Positions 21,971 through 34,590 of a DNA stretch of 64,000 nt are shown here, piece by piece; within the stretch, counting starts at the first letter, position 1, and the number at the start of each line of letters is the position of its first letter. The translations under genes were made by a program, and so were the position numbers. The notes under the pieces are model-generated. The model was given only the letters and a program-made list of their open reading frames with translations. It had not been told where the DNA came from and did not search any database. Source of the DNA: Annona cherimola (taxonomy: Eukaryota > Streptophyta > Magnoliopsida > Magnoliales > Annonaceae); assembly GCA_030490835.1 (NCBI GenBank), contig CM059972.1, positions 41,829,452 through 41,893,451 on the forward strand, read 5' to 3'.

Positions 21971-24043
21971 CCTCCTGCTGGAACGTCCCTTGCTCCCCCC
22001 TTTTTTTGCCCCTTTTATAAGGGTGCTTGTTTAACCCTTAAGTAACCTACTTTACTTAGCTCTTGAGTAACCCACTTTACTTAGCTCTTAAGTAACCTCT
22101 TACTTGCTCTCCAAGAAAGAAACTTTCCATGATAATTAGATTCATCCAATCCATTCATATCATAGATTTCATAATTTTATTCAATCGTTTCAAGTTTCAT
22201 CTCAAACCGACTTTTCTATGTCAAGTTATGACCCTTTGAAATATCCTTAGAGTGTGAGATTAAAATAAATATTTATTATCTTAATCTCATCACATTTACC
22301 TTAATCCAATCCACAGATTAGGTCAAGCCCATAATCATGAGCTTATATTTAAAATTTCACCTCAATCCGCCTTATAGGCATCAAGTTATGAATTTTCTAC
22401 ATTTTCCAACATAATTACATAATTATCATTTTAATTTTCATAAATTAAATCATGAAAATTAAAATAATTATTTATGCCACATTAGCATATTCTAATCCTC
22501 ATTAAGCTCCTTTGGTCATCTTGACTCTCATTGGCCCATGACGATTAATCTTAATCACCATTCTTAATCATAACCCTAATTGCAAAATATCATTAAATCA
22601 TAAAATCATCCATAAATAATCCAAATCATACATAATTCATATTTATATGCCAAATGCATATATATGAGCCCTACTTGGGTCTGGGCATTACAGAATGATA
22701 TGATGCACAAGTGCCTGTCATGTATGTATGATCGACTTGAAAATCCAAGTTGATTATGAATGATATGGATTATGGGATTGGAAAACTAAGTGAATACAAG
22801 AAAATGACTTGTTATGAATGCAATGCTATGTTTATGTATAGACAAAGGCAAAAAAGTTAACGAGGCGGAAAGCTAAGCAAACAAGGTAAGCAAGCAGTTT
22901 TCTAAAATGTTTGTTTTATCAAATGTGACAAAATGCTTATCAATGATGTTTTGACTGTTTATATGAATTGACAAATGAATGATTTCAATTCTTTATAAAT
23001 TGTTTAAGGATGACCATTCCTTGTCTAAATGCGTATTGAAATGTTATTTCTATTGAAATAAATGAATTGCTTACTGCTTTTCAAGTACTTATGATAAATG
23101 ACGAATTCATAATTTATGAATGAAAAATCATGCTATCATGTCAAGTTTATGTTTATGAAGAAAGTATGTGCACAAAAGCATGAGGTCCACCTCAAAGGTG
23201 TAAGCGGACCGAATGTCCCCCTTTGGTGCGGCCAAGTCGATAAGGAGGCCGAGGCCTTACGACGCCTCCCTAGATTGGGAGAGAGGACGAAAGTGGATGG
23301 TTGCCTAGCTAGCTACTATCCAAAGGACTGTCTTGATTTTAAATAATGCATCGCATTGTTTATGACATACCCTGGATGGGTATGAGAAGCATGTTTTCAT
23401 ATATACCCTTGAGCGGGTATAAAGTGGCTTTCCATGAATGATTATGAAAAGGTTTCTAGTCTATTGGTAGTTGATCACTTGATAAGTGTCTTCAACCGAA
23501 TTGAGGGAAATGCATTTATATGAATTTTCCTTGAAAATGAATTGCCTGAAAACCTTATAGCTTGCTAATTGAGTTTTGACTCACAATTTTGTTTTCCAAA
23601 TCCTAAAGACAGGTGAAGGAAAGAACCATGAAAGGGGCACGGGTGGAGATTCAAGGAAAGAATGAATTTCTACATGTTCTTGTGTTAGAACTCTATGATT
23701 TGTATGGTTGTATGTTGATGACATTATTGATGTCTGAATGTTGTACAAGGATTTTATGATGTTTATGACTATGTGATAATTATGACTATAAATAGCAAAA
23801 AAAATTATGGCTAATTGTAAAGAATGATTTATCATGAAATGGATAAGTGTAGAAAATTATGAGATCATATGTGTATATTTCCAAGGAAATGTTTAAAAAT
23901 GATTAAACTCCTAAGGAGTTAAGATAAAGGGTATAAATATCCAAAGGACTCGCTAAGTGACGGGGCAATAATCCTGATCACGCTTACTAATCGATTGATC
24001 TTGGAGTAAGGTTGTGACGTTCGGGCTGGGGCGCCACAGAAGT

Positions 24044-24059
24044 TGGTATCAGAGCATGG
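24044..24059 (+). promoter_or_regulatory. Primer binding site for initiator tRNA-Met (element I)
   Basis: TGGTATCAGAGCATGG starts 5 bases after the LTR end GCGCCACA at 24038. It is complementary to the 3' end of plant initiator tRNA-Met. This makes the LTR to its left a 5' LTR and shows that the sequence to the right is the leader of element I. 24060-24311 is AT-rich leader with a GATGAGATGATA-like simple repeat and no gene. Confidence 0.92.
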
Positions 24060-24311
24060 ATTGGTAAATGGTGAGGAAAATTTTCTAAGTATGAAAATTT
24101 ATAGCTTATGATTATAGTATGTGATGAGATGATAAGCTATATCTATAAGAGATGATAGCTATGAGATGAGATGAAATCTATGAGATTAGATCATATGTCT
24201 ATGTGACAAGATGATAAGTATGCGATTATACAATTTATTTTATGATGATTTATCTATGATGATTGGATTATGATGTTTGATTATATCTAACTTGCTATGT
24301 TTGAACTGTAG

Positions 24312-25120
24312 ATGGCTAACCGAGGGAAAAAGGCCATGAGTGAAGAAGAGCTTAGGAAGGAGGAGGAAACACGGAAAAGAATGATAGATGAAAATGTTAA
24401 TAGATGGTGGAATTCTATGTATTTTCCATCAGTTCCTCCTGAATTTCCTCCTAGGCAACCTTCGACTAAGAGTCAAGGAGATTACGTTGTTAACCCTTAT
24501 CCTCAGAGGCCAAATGTAGAAGGGTCTATGAGTCGTATTCCTAAGATAGAAAATACTGTAGCGTCCCATAAAATAGACTTACCTGTTCCATCTGATTTGA
24601 TGTACCCTCAGGATCTACAGAAATTTTGGGGTCAGATTCCAGCACCCATACCCCCTCATGATGGTCCGTGGTATAGGTTTGAGTGCGGACTGGTGCAGTT
24701 CAGGAACGAGGTGAGTTGGGAAAGAATCAATTAGAGGGAAAAAGAGGTAGCTGTGGTGATAGAGGACGCTGAGCCTAGGGAATTTTAGAGACACCCGCCG
24801 CTCCAGGTCTTAATGAAGTTGTTATCCATATAGTAGGGCAGGATGGGGAACCTATCCGCCTTAATGTAGGAAGTGAAAACAATAATGCTAGTGATAATGA
24901 CGATGACGACCCGATGGAGTACCTTGCTCTTGAGATACAAGAGGAGGAGGGTGAAAATGATAATGAGGAGTTTGATGAAGAGAATGATGATAGTGATAGT
25001 TCTGACGGTGGGGAGGAAGATATCCCAACATGGTCAAATACGAGTATGATTACCGATGAACCTACTCAGGTTCTGCCTAATTGTAAGCGTTACATAAGGA
25101 GGGGTCCTGGTAGAAGATGA
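24312..25120 (+). pseudogene. ORF0: extra reading frame between PBS and gag of element I
   Basis: ATG at 24312 opens a frame whose start is highly charged (SEEELRKEEETRKRM), followed by NRWW, a Pro-rich middle, and YPQDLQKFWGQ..APIPP...GPWYRF. It is stopped by TAG at 24732-24734, stays recognisable to another TAG near 24787, then continues one frame over from about 24790 (..APGLNEVVIHIVG..) through a strongly acidic stretch (Glu/Asp/Ser, 24895-25020) to a basic tail RRGPGRR and TGA at 25118. The full span is about 269 codons. A second copy of the N-terminal half is in element E/F (56006-56386), so it is a genuine family gene and not chance. I recognise no domain. It could be an accessory protein like the ORF1 that Ogre elements carry before gag, or a displaced Gag N-terminus. 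It is broken in this copy. Confidence 0.65.
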
Positions 25121-28100
25121 TTGATTTTATGAACTTTTATGAAAAAGTTTGTATAATTATGGTTGATGAAACTTTGACGATGATTTTATGTGTGACACAC
25201 ATGCTTGTATAATTATAATGTGGTTTATGATATGTACATATATGTATGATATGACATGTATGTATCTATGTTGTGGCATGTTGAGATGCTAAGACTATGA
25301 TTATGATTGAATGATTTGGTTATATGAAATTAACCATATGTGAAACCCCACCTATTTTAGAACCTAGCAAATGTAGTTTAAAGCTGGTATCAAGATAGAA
25401 TTAGGGAAATTAATTTAAACAAGGTGATTAAGTTAATCTCCCAAGATTATTATGATAATTACGCACACCGAAGGATGAAAAAATTCTTATGTAGAAAGTG
25501 TAATTAATTCTATTTATTAATTTAATACTTGATATATTTATATCTTAAGATTTACAAGGTAGAATGACTTGAAAATTTAAGAGATAGCCTAAGATGATAT
25601 GATGCCTTAATCTATGAAGGGCTTACGTGTATACATTAGGCATATAAATATGATTTATAAAAGATTTAATTGGATGTTGAATGATTTTGTTATTTTGAGA
25701 ATTTATCATAATTAGGGCCAATAAATATAAATGATGATTAAACTAACTGTTATAATCCAATATGGGTCAATAGGATTAAAGTGGCTTAATGATAATTGGA
25801 AACCATAAATATATCATGAATAATTATTTTAATTTTTCATAATTTGATTTATAGAAATTAGGATGATAATTAATGAGTTAAGTTGAAAAATGCTAGAAAA
25901 TTTATAACTTAACGCCTATAAGGCGAATTAAGGTGAAATTTTAAAGACTAGTGTATAATTATGGGTTTAATCTTATGGATGGTTTGGATCATAAAAATTA
26001 TGAAGGGAAAGGGATTAATCGACTAAGATTATATGATATTTTATGAATTAAATCATTTTGCTAATATCTTAGCATGTATTCATGTTTTTGAGATGAGATT
26101 TTTATATGACTAAGCTAAGGTACTCTAAATTAGGAATGGATGGGATTATGCTAAATTTTGCTAGAAAATCCTAAATGACATGTGTTAAGTATGATTAACT
26201 ATTAATGATGAGATGTAATTAAGGTATTTGACTTATGGACACTAAAGGTGAAATTGCATTAAAGCAAATGTTGACCTTTGCACCAACCATGGACACATGT
26301 CATTGTAGTAGGCATTTAGATTAAATTGAAGCAATTAAAGTCAACTAAAATTAATGCAAATCTTGACTAATTGCAACCAAGTGCGTATGTGGCACATGGT
26401 GGGACGCCCATGGTGATATGCATTAGATTTTTTATTTTTTTATGATAAATATGCATCCAAATTATCTATGCACCTAGGATAAATAAATGGCCACAAATTA
26501 AAGTGAAATTCTATGGCATAAAATGCTATAATATAAAGCCAAATGGACGTGCATACTATGGACAATTATGTGTATGAATTTTGGATAATTATTATTAAAT
26601 AAAAAAATGCAAAAATCTACAAAAAAATGCAGCTACCTAAGGACGTCCACAGCTGAGGATTAATTGAGCAGATGTTTCAACGGTGGAAATATGCAGCAGC
26701 AATTAAATGGAATGGACAGCGTGGACGTCCATCCTCTTGCAGCAGCCATTAAATATATATAAAATAATTTTTTCCAGCAGCTATAGGGTGGAATTTAAGG
26801 TAGCTAGGTAGTCCATAGGAGCATGGAAACTTGGGCAGCAAGCATACATTTGGACGGTTTAGATTTAGCAATGGAAAAAGGGGTGGACGGTTCATGTGAA
26901 GGCAGCACATTAGATGGATTAATTGCATAAAACAGGTGGCACAAAAGGGGCAGATTTCAGCTCCTTATTAATAGATAATGGGCAGCAATGGAGAATGGTT
27001 TAACGGGCTGAGAAGAAGAAATAAAATGGAAAATGAAAGGAGGCAACAAAGACGTCCAATTTCAGGTATGTTGCAAAGTTTTTACCACATTTAATTTATG
27101 TCCAATTAACGTCCAACAGTTGCATGAAAGGAAAAAATATTTATGCCATGTAAATGGGACATCCAACCTCATATGAAGAACATGAAATTATGCCATTTAA
27201 TGGGGACCTGCAATCTGAGAAATTTCTGCTATTTTGATTTAATTCAATAATTAAACAAATGATATATGATGAATTATTAGCACCAAGGGTTAATGAATTA
27301 AGAATATATTATATATGGGTACACCTTTAAGTGGACGCCCAAATTATGTGCAAGTTTAAATTTCTGTTATATTTAAGTTTCAGAAATTTCATGTGAATTT
27401 AGGGTATTATAAATCATAAATAAGCCCTTCAAATGGTTATAAGAATGGTTGATAGATAGCACCTTATGTATGTATCGTTAAGGTGCAAGTTGCATAAATG
27501 AAATTTAGAAATATGAGACTACATAGGGCTGTTTTGGAAAAAGGGGGTAAATTCCAGAAATTTTGAATGAATTTAGCTTGCTCTAGATTCTATACAAACC
27601 CTTAAGATGATTATAAGAATTGTTGATTGATAATTCTTTTATATATACATATAAAAAAATGAAAGGGTAGGAGTAATATATGACAAATATGTATATATGT
27701 GTGGCTAAATTGAAATAGATTACCTTTCGAAACTTTAGAGTGAAATTAGCTTGTTAAAGGTTGTAAACAAGCTATTTAAATAATTTCGTAAGTTTAGAAC
27801 TCTAAACATAGGGATTAAATGAAGCAATAAACAATCACTAAGTTGTATACGTATGTGGTTGTTAAAAAGTTGAATGTAAATTCAAAGAGTTGAATATAAG
27901 CAAGGCTCTTGAAAATTTAAGTGAATAAATACCTTAGGCTGGGGTATTTAATAAAATAAATGAGCAATTGCTATACTTATAAAGGTAGGTATGTAATATG
28001 TCACCATTAACAAAAGTGAATATTAATGATTATTAAAAAGGGTATATATGGCTAAATAAGAAATGTGGATGATCATTCCAAACAAAGTTTTGATAGAAAA

Positions 28101-28729
28101 TTAGCATGTTATGGGATATGAAAGGATATCTTGAATAATTTCAATAAATTCCTACACAAAATATAAGTATAAAAGGAAAGAAACAACCCATGTATTAAAT
28201 TTGTATGGATATGTGGTTATAGGGAAATACAAGTGCTAATGTTAAGGAAAGAATGATTTAAAGTTAGCATGTTACGGGCCATATGGGATTAAACCCATGT
28301 GACATGTATATGTGAGTTGAAGGAAAAAGCGAGGGATGGAAAGCACAAAGGATCGACTTAGGTAAGCAAGCAATCTTTTGAAAATATTGAAAGTTGAAAT
28401 GATTACAAATGCGTTATAATGATGCGTCAGATAGCATTTCCAAATGCTATTTTGTTATTAAATGTTGAAATGATTTGAACTTGTATTATTAAGATGTTTC
28501 AGGATTTCTTACAAGGTAAGTAAGCGAACCTTCATGAATGTTGATTTTGTTTCAAGTACATGTATTGTTGATTTTAAGTTTCGCTTGCAGAGTAAGCAAA
28601 TTCAAATTTTAAAAATATGACTTTAATGAAAAGTCTTAGCATTGCCTCAGTGTAAGCAGGCTCAAATCTTGAAGGTATGATTTTACTCCGTATTAATGAC
28701 ATGTTTGAAGATGGTTTCTGGCTAAGTAA

Positions 28730-29501
28730 TGTGGCGCCCCAAACCCGAGCGTCACATCCGGAGTCTTACCTCGGGATCGTATTGATTGGTAAACGTGATT
28801 AGGATTGTTGCCCTGTCACACGACGGGTTTTAACGGTGTTTATCCAATTTAATATATCCTCATAAAAATTTAATTTCTCATGTTCCTATCTCAAACATAT
28901 CTAAATAATTTCCAACTCATGCATAACTGAGTCACGACAATCCATTCAACATCTATACATAACATGATGTTCAAGCAACATTTCAGCATTTGCCTAAATC
29001 AGATGTCACTACATGTATAAATCATAGTCGTCAATATAAAACATTCAAATAGTTTACATCTATTCAACAAGGATTTTCTTCATAATATAAAAATTCTAAA
29101 TCTTTTCCATTGCATCTTCAAGATGGAAGTTGCTTCTTCGCCATTTCCTGTCCTTCACTTGTCTTTTGGGTTTAGAAAATAAAATCGTGAGTTGAAACTC
29201 AATAAGCAAGCTATTCGCATTTTACAGGCAAATCATTTCATGCATCATTTTACATTTGAAATCATATTAGAAAGCAACTTATACCTTGTCTAAAGGTATA
29301 TTTTGAAAACATAAAATCTTGTACTCATCATGAGTACCATATGCATAATGCCATATGAAAACAAGAACATAATCATCATAATTCCCTTAGGATAGAAGCT
29401 AGCCAAGAGACCATCCGTCCACGTTAACTCCCATTTCAGAGAGGGCGCCGTTGGCCTTGGGCCTATTTTAAACGACTTGGCCACACCAAGGGGGGACAAT
29501 C
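28730..29501 (-). mobile_element. 3' LTR E of element E/F (first 772 bp only)
   Basis: It closely matches the start of LTR F (56624 onward) through TGGCCACACCAAGGGGGGACAATC. It stops at 29501, where LTR A begins; LTR F continues there with GGTCCGCTTATTTCC. The rest of E, which should follow element A/D behind a caatc duplicate, is not in the window. Confidence 0.85.
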
Positions 29502-30059
29502 TGTAACGCCCCAAACTGAGACGTCACTTCCTTACCTCAGAAATCTATCAATTGGTAAATGTGAATCAGGATTGTTGCCCTGATCGCGCGGTGGTTTCTT
29601 AATCGGAACTCATCTAAAATTTTTTTGTTCATCATCGTTCATATCTTTACATTTCACATCATTCATCAAACAAGTGGCGATACACTTGTAATAAAATTTC
29701 ATATTCTATTTCATAACATCTCATCATGCTTTTCTATAATGACATTTACATTTCATACATATATCCATACAAGCATTGGATCACATAGAACTTATAATTC
29801 TACATAAGTTCACATTCACATCGCCATACCTTAGAGCTTTAATTCATGCTATCCCATTTCTAATATCCCACTTGTCTACCATCACGTACCGTTCTTCTCT
29901 TGCTTAGGTTCGCAACCTCTTGCGTTTTCCAGTACTTGTCTAAGGTTTGGGAAAAAAAAATGTGAGTGACAACTCAGTAAGCAAGCATTTTATCTTTTAG
30001 GGCAAGACTTCCTCGAAAATCATTTCTTAAAACATTTTTCTCATAAATCTTTTGGGCCA

Positions 30060-30475
30060 GGGGACATTTTATGTCCCAAAACATCTTGACATAAACCATA
30101 TTTGGCAATGGACATTCTCATGTCCACGAAAAGACGTTTTTCCACATAAATCATTTTGGCATTGGATGTCCATACGTCTTAAAACATTTTCCCACTTAAA
30201 CCTTGTTGGAAACGGACGTTTATACGTCCAAAAATATTTTTCACATAAACACTTTTGTAATGGACATTTTTATGTCCAAAATACATTTCACGTAAGCCTT
30301 TTTGGCAATGGATACTCATATGTCTACAAACACTTTTATCCCATAAACTCTTTTAGAAACGGACATTTTTATGTCCACACATGTTCCAACATAAATCCCT
30401 TTAGGAAATGGACATTCTCATATCCAACCATTTTTCTCACATAAACCTTTTGGAAATGGACATTCTTATGTCCAA
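30060..30475. repeat. GGACAT..ATGTCC hairpin array in LTR A
   Basis: Nine units lie near 30061, 30111, 30164, 30213, 30262, 30309, 30361, 30410 and 30457, 47-53 bp apart. Examples are GGACATTCTCATGTCC, GGACGTTTATACGTCC and GGACATTTTTATGTCC. Substitutions in one arm are often matched in the other (GGACGT with ACGTCC), which suggests that the ability to pair is kept. The translated repeat NGHFYV in a 130-codon frame here is a by-product of the array. Confidence 0.82.
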
Positions 30476-30979
30476 AATATTTTCCAACATAAACCCTTTT
30501 TCATAATCCCCATCTTGAGGCTTGTTTATAGCGAACAAGTCATAAATCCTTTTCATGAAAACTTTTGCATAGAAATCATTTCTTTTTATTCTTAATATTC
30601 ACACATTTTGTGTAAAACACCCTGCTTTTAGGGTAACTTATACATAATGGCTCATAAAAATCCAATTTAGGATAATTTTTCATATAAATGCTTTTATATC
30701 CCAATATTTGGGCTTTTGAAAAGCAAAACGTATGCAAACACATTTCTCCCCATCCAGTAGTGACACTTAGAAAGTGATCATGCTACATTTTGGAAGAGAA
30801 TCCTTAACAGCACGCTAGCTAGGCGGCTGTTTATTTAACCTGCTCCCATCTCAGGGAGGGTGCCGCTGGCACTCCTGCCATCCCTTAGCGACTTGGCCTT
30901 ATGTAGATTGGGCCCCGGTCATCCCAACCATGCTCTACAACCTGCCTGTTCTTTGTACTAGTGCACCATATATTATTAT

Positions 30980-31145
30980 CATGGACCGCAGTCTGTTTGG
31001 TTTGAAGAACCATAGACCGCAGCTCATGTCCTTTTAAACCAGGATCACAGACCGCAACCTACATCCATACTCACAAAAAAAAATCTTAGACCGAAGTCTA
31101 TATCTTTAAAATTTATTTTCAAAAACACATCACAGACCGCAGTTC
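30980..31145. repeat. CAGACCGCAGT array in LTR A
   Basis: Five or six copies of the core (A/C)GACCG(C/A)AG(T/C) occur about every 35-50 bp (GGACCGCAGTCTG, TAGACCGCAGCTC, CAGACCGCAACC, TAGACCGAAGTCTA, CAGACCGCAGTTCG). Several form hairpins with a CGCA loop. Confidence 0.7.
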
Positions 31146-33242
31146 GTGTCAACTTGTAAACGAGCGCACCCACTTTAACAGGTTGTCATTTGAAATCTAG
31201 TTTTAGGATGACCTTCCTTAAATTCTTTTGGAAACATTTTGAGTAAAATATTTTAATAAACATTTGAAATGTTTGAAAAATAATGCATCTTAAAATCCTT
31301 ATAAAAGAATTTCAAAACCTTTGAATTTTCAAAATTAAACCATATATTTCTCTAATATTTCTTGGTTTCCATTTCAAGGATTTTTGCTCACAAAAGTTTT
31401 GTAATTATACCATTTTTACATAGGGGGGCTTGCATAATCTTTTGCATACCATTTAGCAACCCGAAATCAAACCATTTTATGAAATCAACATAGGAGGTTG
31501 GTCATCCTTAAATCCCCTTCAACACATCCGTATAAACATTTTTTAAAAAAATTTCATCGTAGATTTCCTTATCTAAAGGAAATCAAAACTTTTTCAAATA
31601 TCATTTCAAAACATATATACTATGTCCAAATCATTATTTATATTTAATTATCCTAACATAGAAAAATCAATATTTTTCCATAAATCATATCTTCTTTTTC
31701 TTTTTCTTTCATAAACATAATTAATTATCACAAATTATTGTAAAAATAATTCAAAACTTATTCACAAATGTTGTTTTGTGAAAAAGGGTAAAACTCCCTT
31801 TTTCTTATAAAATACTTTTGAAACAACATCATAAAGAACTTGCTTTTAAAAGCAAATTCTTAAAACCATCGGCATCAAACATGAAATCCTTTGAAAACAT
31901 TATCATGAAAAACTTGCTTACTCATAAGCAAATTTCTCAATCCATTAACATAAAGCATTGTCAATCCATGGCAACACTTGTGATAAATTCTTTATTTTAA
32001 AATTATTGCTTGCTTCCCATGAAGTAAACCTTGAGACTTTTCCTTAAAGCCATCATTTTTCAAAACTTATGGCTGTGCATTAAAGCTGTCATTTTCAAAA
32101 CTTGTGCTTGCCCATTCGTCAAAACATAATCATAAACATTTCATTTACATCATCATATAAAATGAAAACAACATTTTAGAAAGTTCGCTTGCTTACCTGA
32201 GATCGCCATAATCCCTTTCCTTCCATTCTTTTCCTTGCCTTTGCCTAGATAAATGAAAATAACATTTTATTTATTTGCATCATCTTCAAATACATAAATC
32301 CCTTAGGTTTTCCAACCTACATAAATTCATTTGGACTTAGCTTGACCCACTTGTCCTTCAAGTCGGGTACTCATACTTAGCACATAGCTGATACATATCA
32401 ATCATCCTAGCTATCCAGAATCCTTTATTATACTCTTTCCTAACATATATATCAATTTGGATAATTTCTACACAGGTTTCATATTTCTTTTCGATTTTTT
32501 TCTCAAACTATCCACATATGTTGAAATCAGGCGTACTGATTTCTCTAAATCTTGATTTATAATCAAATCAAGGTATTTAATTTTGAAGTTTTTATCATAC
32601 ATCAATAAATACATGATTTAACCGTCATAAATATTTCATCATGAAATATTAACATTACATATTTATTTTGGCATTTTCACTGTTCTGGACAGTGTTGTGA
32701 GTTTAGGGTTAGCCCTAATCACGTGAATCATGGGGTATATTTTTACCCATCAAAACCTAATTTTTATTTTTTTCGTGTGATCCTAAATATGTATTATATA
32801 TCTTGTAAACTTTTCAGACCAAAATTCCTGGTATAAAAATTATTAAGAATCATTTGGTGCCGCTGATCCTGACACCCGTTCAACCCCGTTCAGGTTACTT
32901 TTCTCAGATTTTTAATTTCCAACAGACTTACCCTTTTGTACTTAAAATTTTTTCATTACTTAATAATCATATAATGAGATTTTAAACAAATGTTCATGGT
33001 AAAATTATTTAATTTACTATTTCTTTCATATTTGGGTTTATGACATCATATAACTTCCAGATTTGAAGTATAAAATCAAAATTAACATATACTTACTTGA
33101 TTAATTGGTAATCCCTCCTTTGAGAACTTTAAATCCCCTTATTTGCTTCATGGTTTCTTCCCTTGGATCGTTCCAGCCACTGCCCCTTTGATTTTCATTA
33201 TTTTTCTCTCCCAAACAGAAATCTGGAACGTCCACGCTGCCT

Positions 33243-33253
33243 GCTTATATAGG
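33243..33253 (-). promoter_or_regulatory. TATA box of LTR A
   Basis: CCTATATAAGC on the minus strand, 1.3 kb from the LTR start. The same box is kept in LTR D at 55352-55362. A GGAACGTCCACGCTGCC block follows directly in both. Confidence 0.55.
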
Positions 33254-34571
33254 CATTTATTTTTCAATTTTTCCTTTACAATTTCGACCCAAAATGGAGG
33301 GTAAAGTTTTTAAAATGTACCCCATAGTTTACTCAAAAATTTTCAGCCACATATTTATTCATTTAATATTATTTTCGGATTTGTTTCCACAGCTATATCC
33401 AACTTTTAAATAAAGCTGTCCACTTGGGTAGGGTCCACTTGCAGCAGCTCTTTGCATGATTTTTCCACACCATTTTACTTTAATTAATGGATAATTAACT
33501 ACCCTAGGTAACTAGCTTAATTAGGGGTCAATTTAGCTATTAAAAAATTATTAAAAATTTCAAAAGCTGCTTGACCGTGCACCTCTCTCCCATGCTCCAT
33601 TGCTGTCCATTAATTGATCACATCTCTACAGTCCAGATCTGATGCCTTCAGCCACGAATTTCCACTCCAATTTAATTCACATTTAATCCCATTAATCCAT
33701 AGTTGACTTAGGTATGGATTTTATAATTAAAAAAAATAAAAAATCCACTTTTTAGAGCTCATAGCCGTCCATTTTATGCCTCCTCTATGCTTCTCCCTTA
33801 AGCTAGTCATTAGCTCCTTAATTTCCACATTAATGCAGGGGATATTTTCATGGATTTTTTAATTTTAGATAATTCATAAAATCCATGTGTCATTATCTCC
33901 TTTTGACACCTCATTTTTTACTTTATTTATTTAATTATATTATTCAACTTTAACATAAATGCTAATTACATTTTGGTGAAAAAGTGAAAAGAGTTGATTC
34001 CAATTTCGTGCACCCTTAATCTTGGAATGATTATCTTGATCAAACTCTTCCATAACCTTAATCTCATAATTTTAACCGTCTATTTCAAATTTCATCTCAA
34101 TCAGACTTTTCTAGCTCAAGTTATGACCATTTGAATTTTTGAACGGTGATGATCAATTTTCACCCTAATTTCATCCTTATTTTCATAATAAATTATTTTC
34201 ATAAGATTAAGCACAAAATTATGTGCTTATCTTTCAATTTTCATCTTAATCCGCCTTCCCGGCGACGATTTGTGGATTTTCTAGCATTTGCTACCTTTAA
34301 TCCATAATTAACAACATAATCTTCATTAGTTAACCCATAATATATGAGGTAATTATCCTTAATATAATCACATTCCCTACTCTTTATTAAGCCTCTTTAA
34401 TCACATTGACCCATATCGGCTTATATTCATCATTAATAATCACTTGCCCTAATTGCAATAAATCGTCAACATTGCAATTGGAAATCATTTATAGTTCCAC
34501 TAAATTATACTTGATTCATATTTATATGTCAATTGCATATAAATAAATCTTACTTGGGTCCGAGTTTTACA

Positions 34572-34590
34572 ATCCTCCCCCCCTTATAAT
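34572..34590 (-). promoter_or_regulatory. Polypurine tract of element A/D
   Basis: On the minus strand ATTATAAGGGGGGGAGGAT abuts the LTR start TGTAAAACTCGG. It is the plus-strand primer site and marks LTR A as the 3' LTR. Element B/C has nearly the same tract at 43116-43133. Confidence 0.85.

Larger units (their letters stand above)
17243..22692 (-). mobile_element. Solo Gypsy LTR K (5.45 kb) with perfect TSD
   Basis: It runs from TGTGGCGCCCCAAACC (17243) to GGTCTGGGCATTACA (22692) and is flanked on both sides by gaatg (17238-17242 and 22693-22697). It lies inverted inside the 5' LTR of element I. No internal domain, PBS or polypurine tract is attached, so it is a solo LTR. It carries the GGACAT hairpin array (about 17815-18360), the CAGACCGCAGT array (about 18850-19025), a CT-rich microsatellite next to a minus-strand TATA-like TTATAAAAG (22013-22021) and two U3 AAGTTATGA modules (22220 and 22370). 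Confidence 0.92.
14571..24038 (+). mobile_element. 5' LTR of Gypsy element I (4.0 kb, split by solo LTR K)
   Basis: It starts TGTAATACCCCGACCC (14571) and ends CTGGGGCGCCACA (24038), immediately before a tRNA-Met PBS. Without the LTR K insertion and one target-duplicate copy it is 14571-17242 plus 22698-24038, 4013 bp. The plus orientation is the reverse of most LTRs here. Shared blocks in order: ACGCCTACAAGGCG (14885), GGACGTCC (15391), a possible TATA (GGCTATAAAAATG, 15624), the AAGCGGACC..CGGCCAAGTCG block (23201-23240) and GGGGCAATAATCCTGATCAC (23961) near the end. The left flank 14566-14570 is agata, the predicted target duplicate. Confidence 0.88.
29502..34571 (-). mobile_element. 3' LTR A of element A/D (5.1 kb)
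   Basis: It runs from TGTAACGCCCCAAACTG (29502) to GGGTCCGAGTTTTACA (34571), 5070 bp, and is followed directly by the minus-strand polypurine tract. The left flank is caatc (29497-29501). It contains the GGACAT array (30060-30475), the CAGACCGCAGT array (30980-31145), a minus-strand TATA box CCTATATAAGC (33243-33253) and the U3 modules at 34110 and 34250. LTR D (51782) is its partner: both begin TGTAACG and share the unusual CAGGAATCTATC/CAGAAATCTATC block. Confidence 0.9.

Noticed and set aside
21751..22045. Ser/Leu/Phe-rich frames in LTR K
   Set aside because: They are translations of the CT microsatellite.
25384..25391. TGGTATCA resembling a tRNA-Met PBS near the start of LTR G
   Set aside because: It is inside the LTR, not next to an LTR end, and the match stops after eight bases (TGGTATCAAGAT).
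30052..30444. 130-codon frame with a repeated FYV..F.HK.F theme; similar frames at 37931-38305 and 46412-46780
   Set aside because: It is produced by translating the GGACAT hairpin array. The array periodicity is not strictly a multiple of three, frames open and close between sister LTRs, and no start context or domain is conserved.
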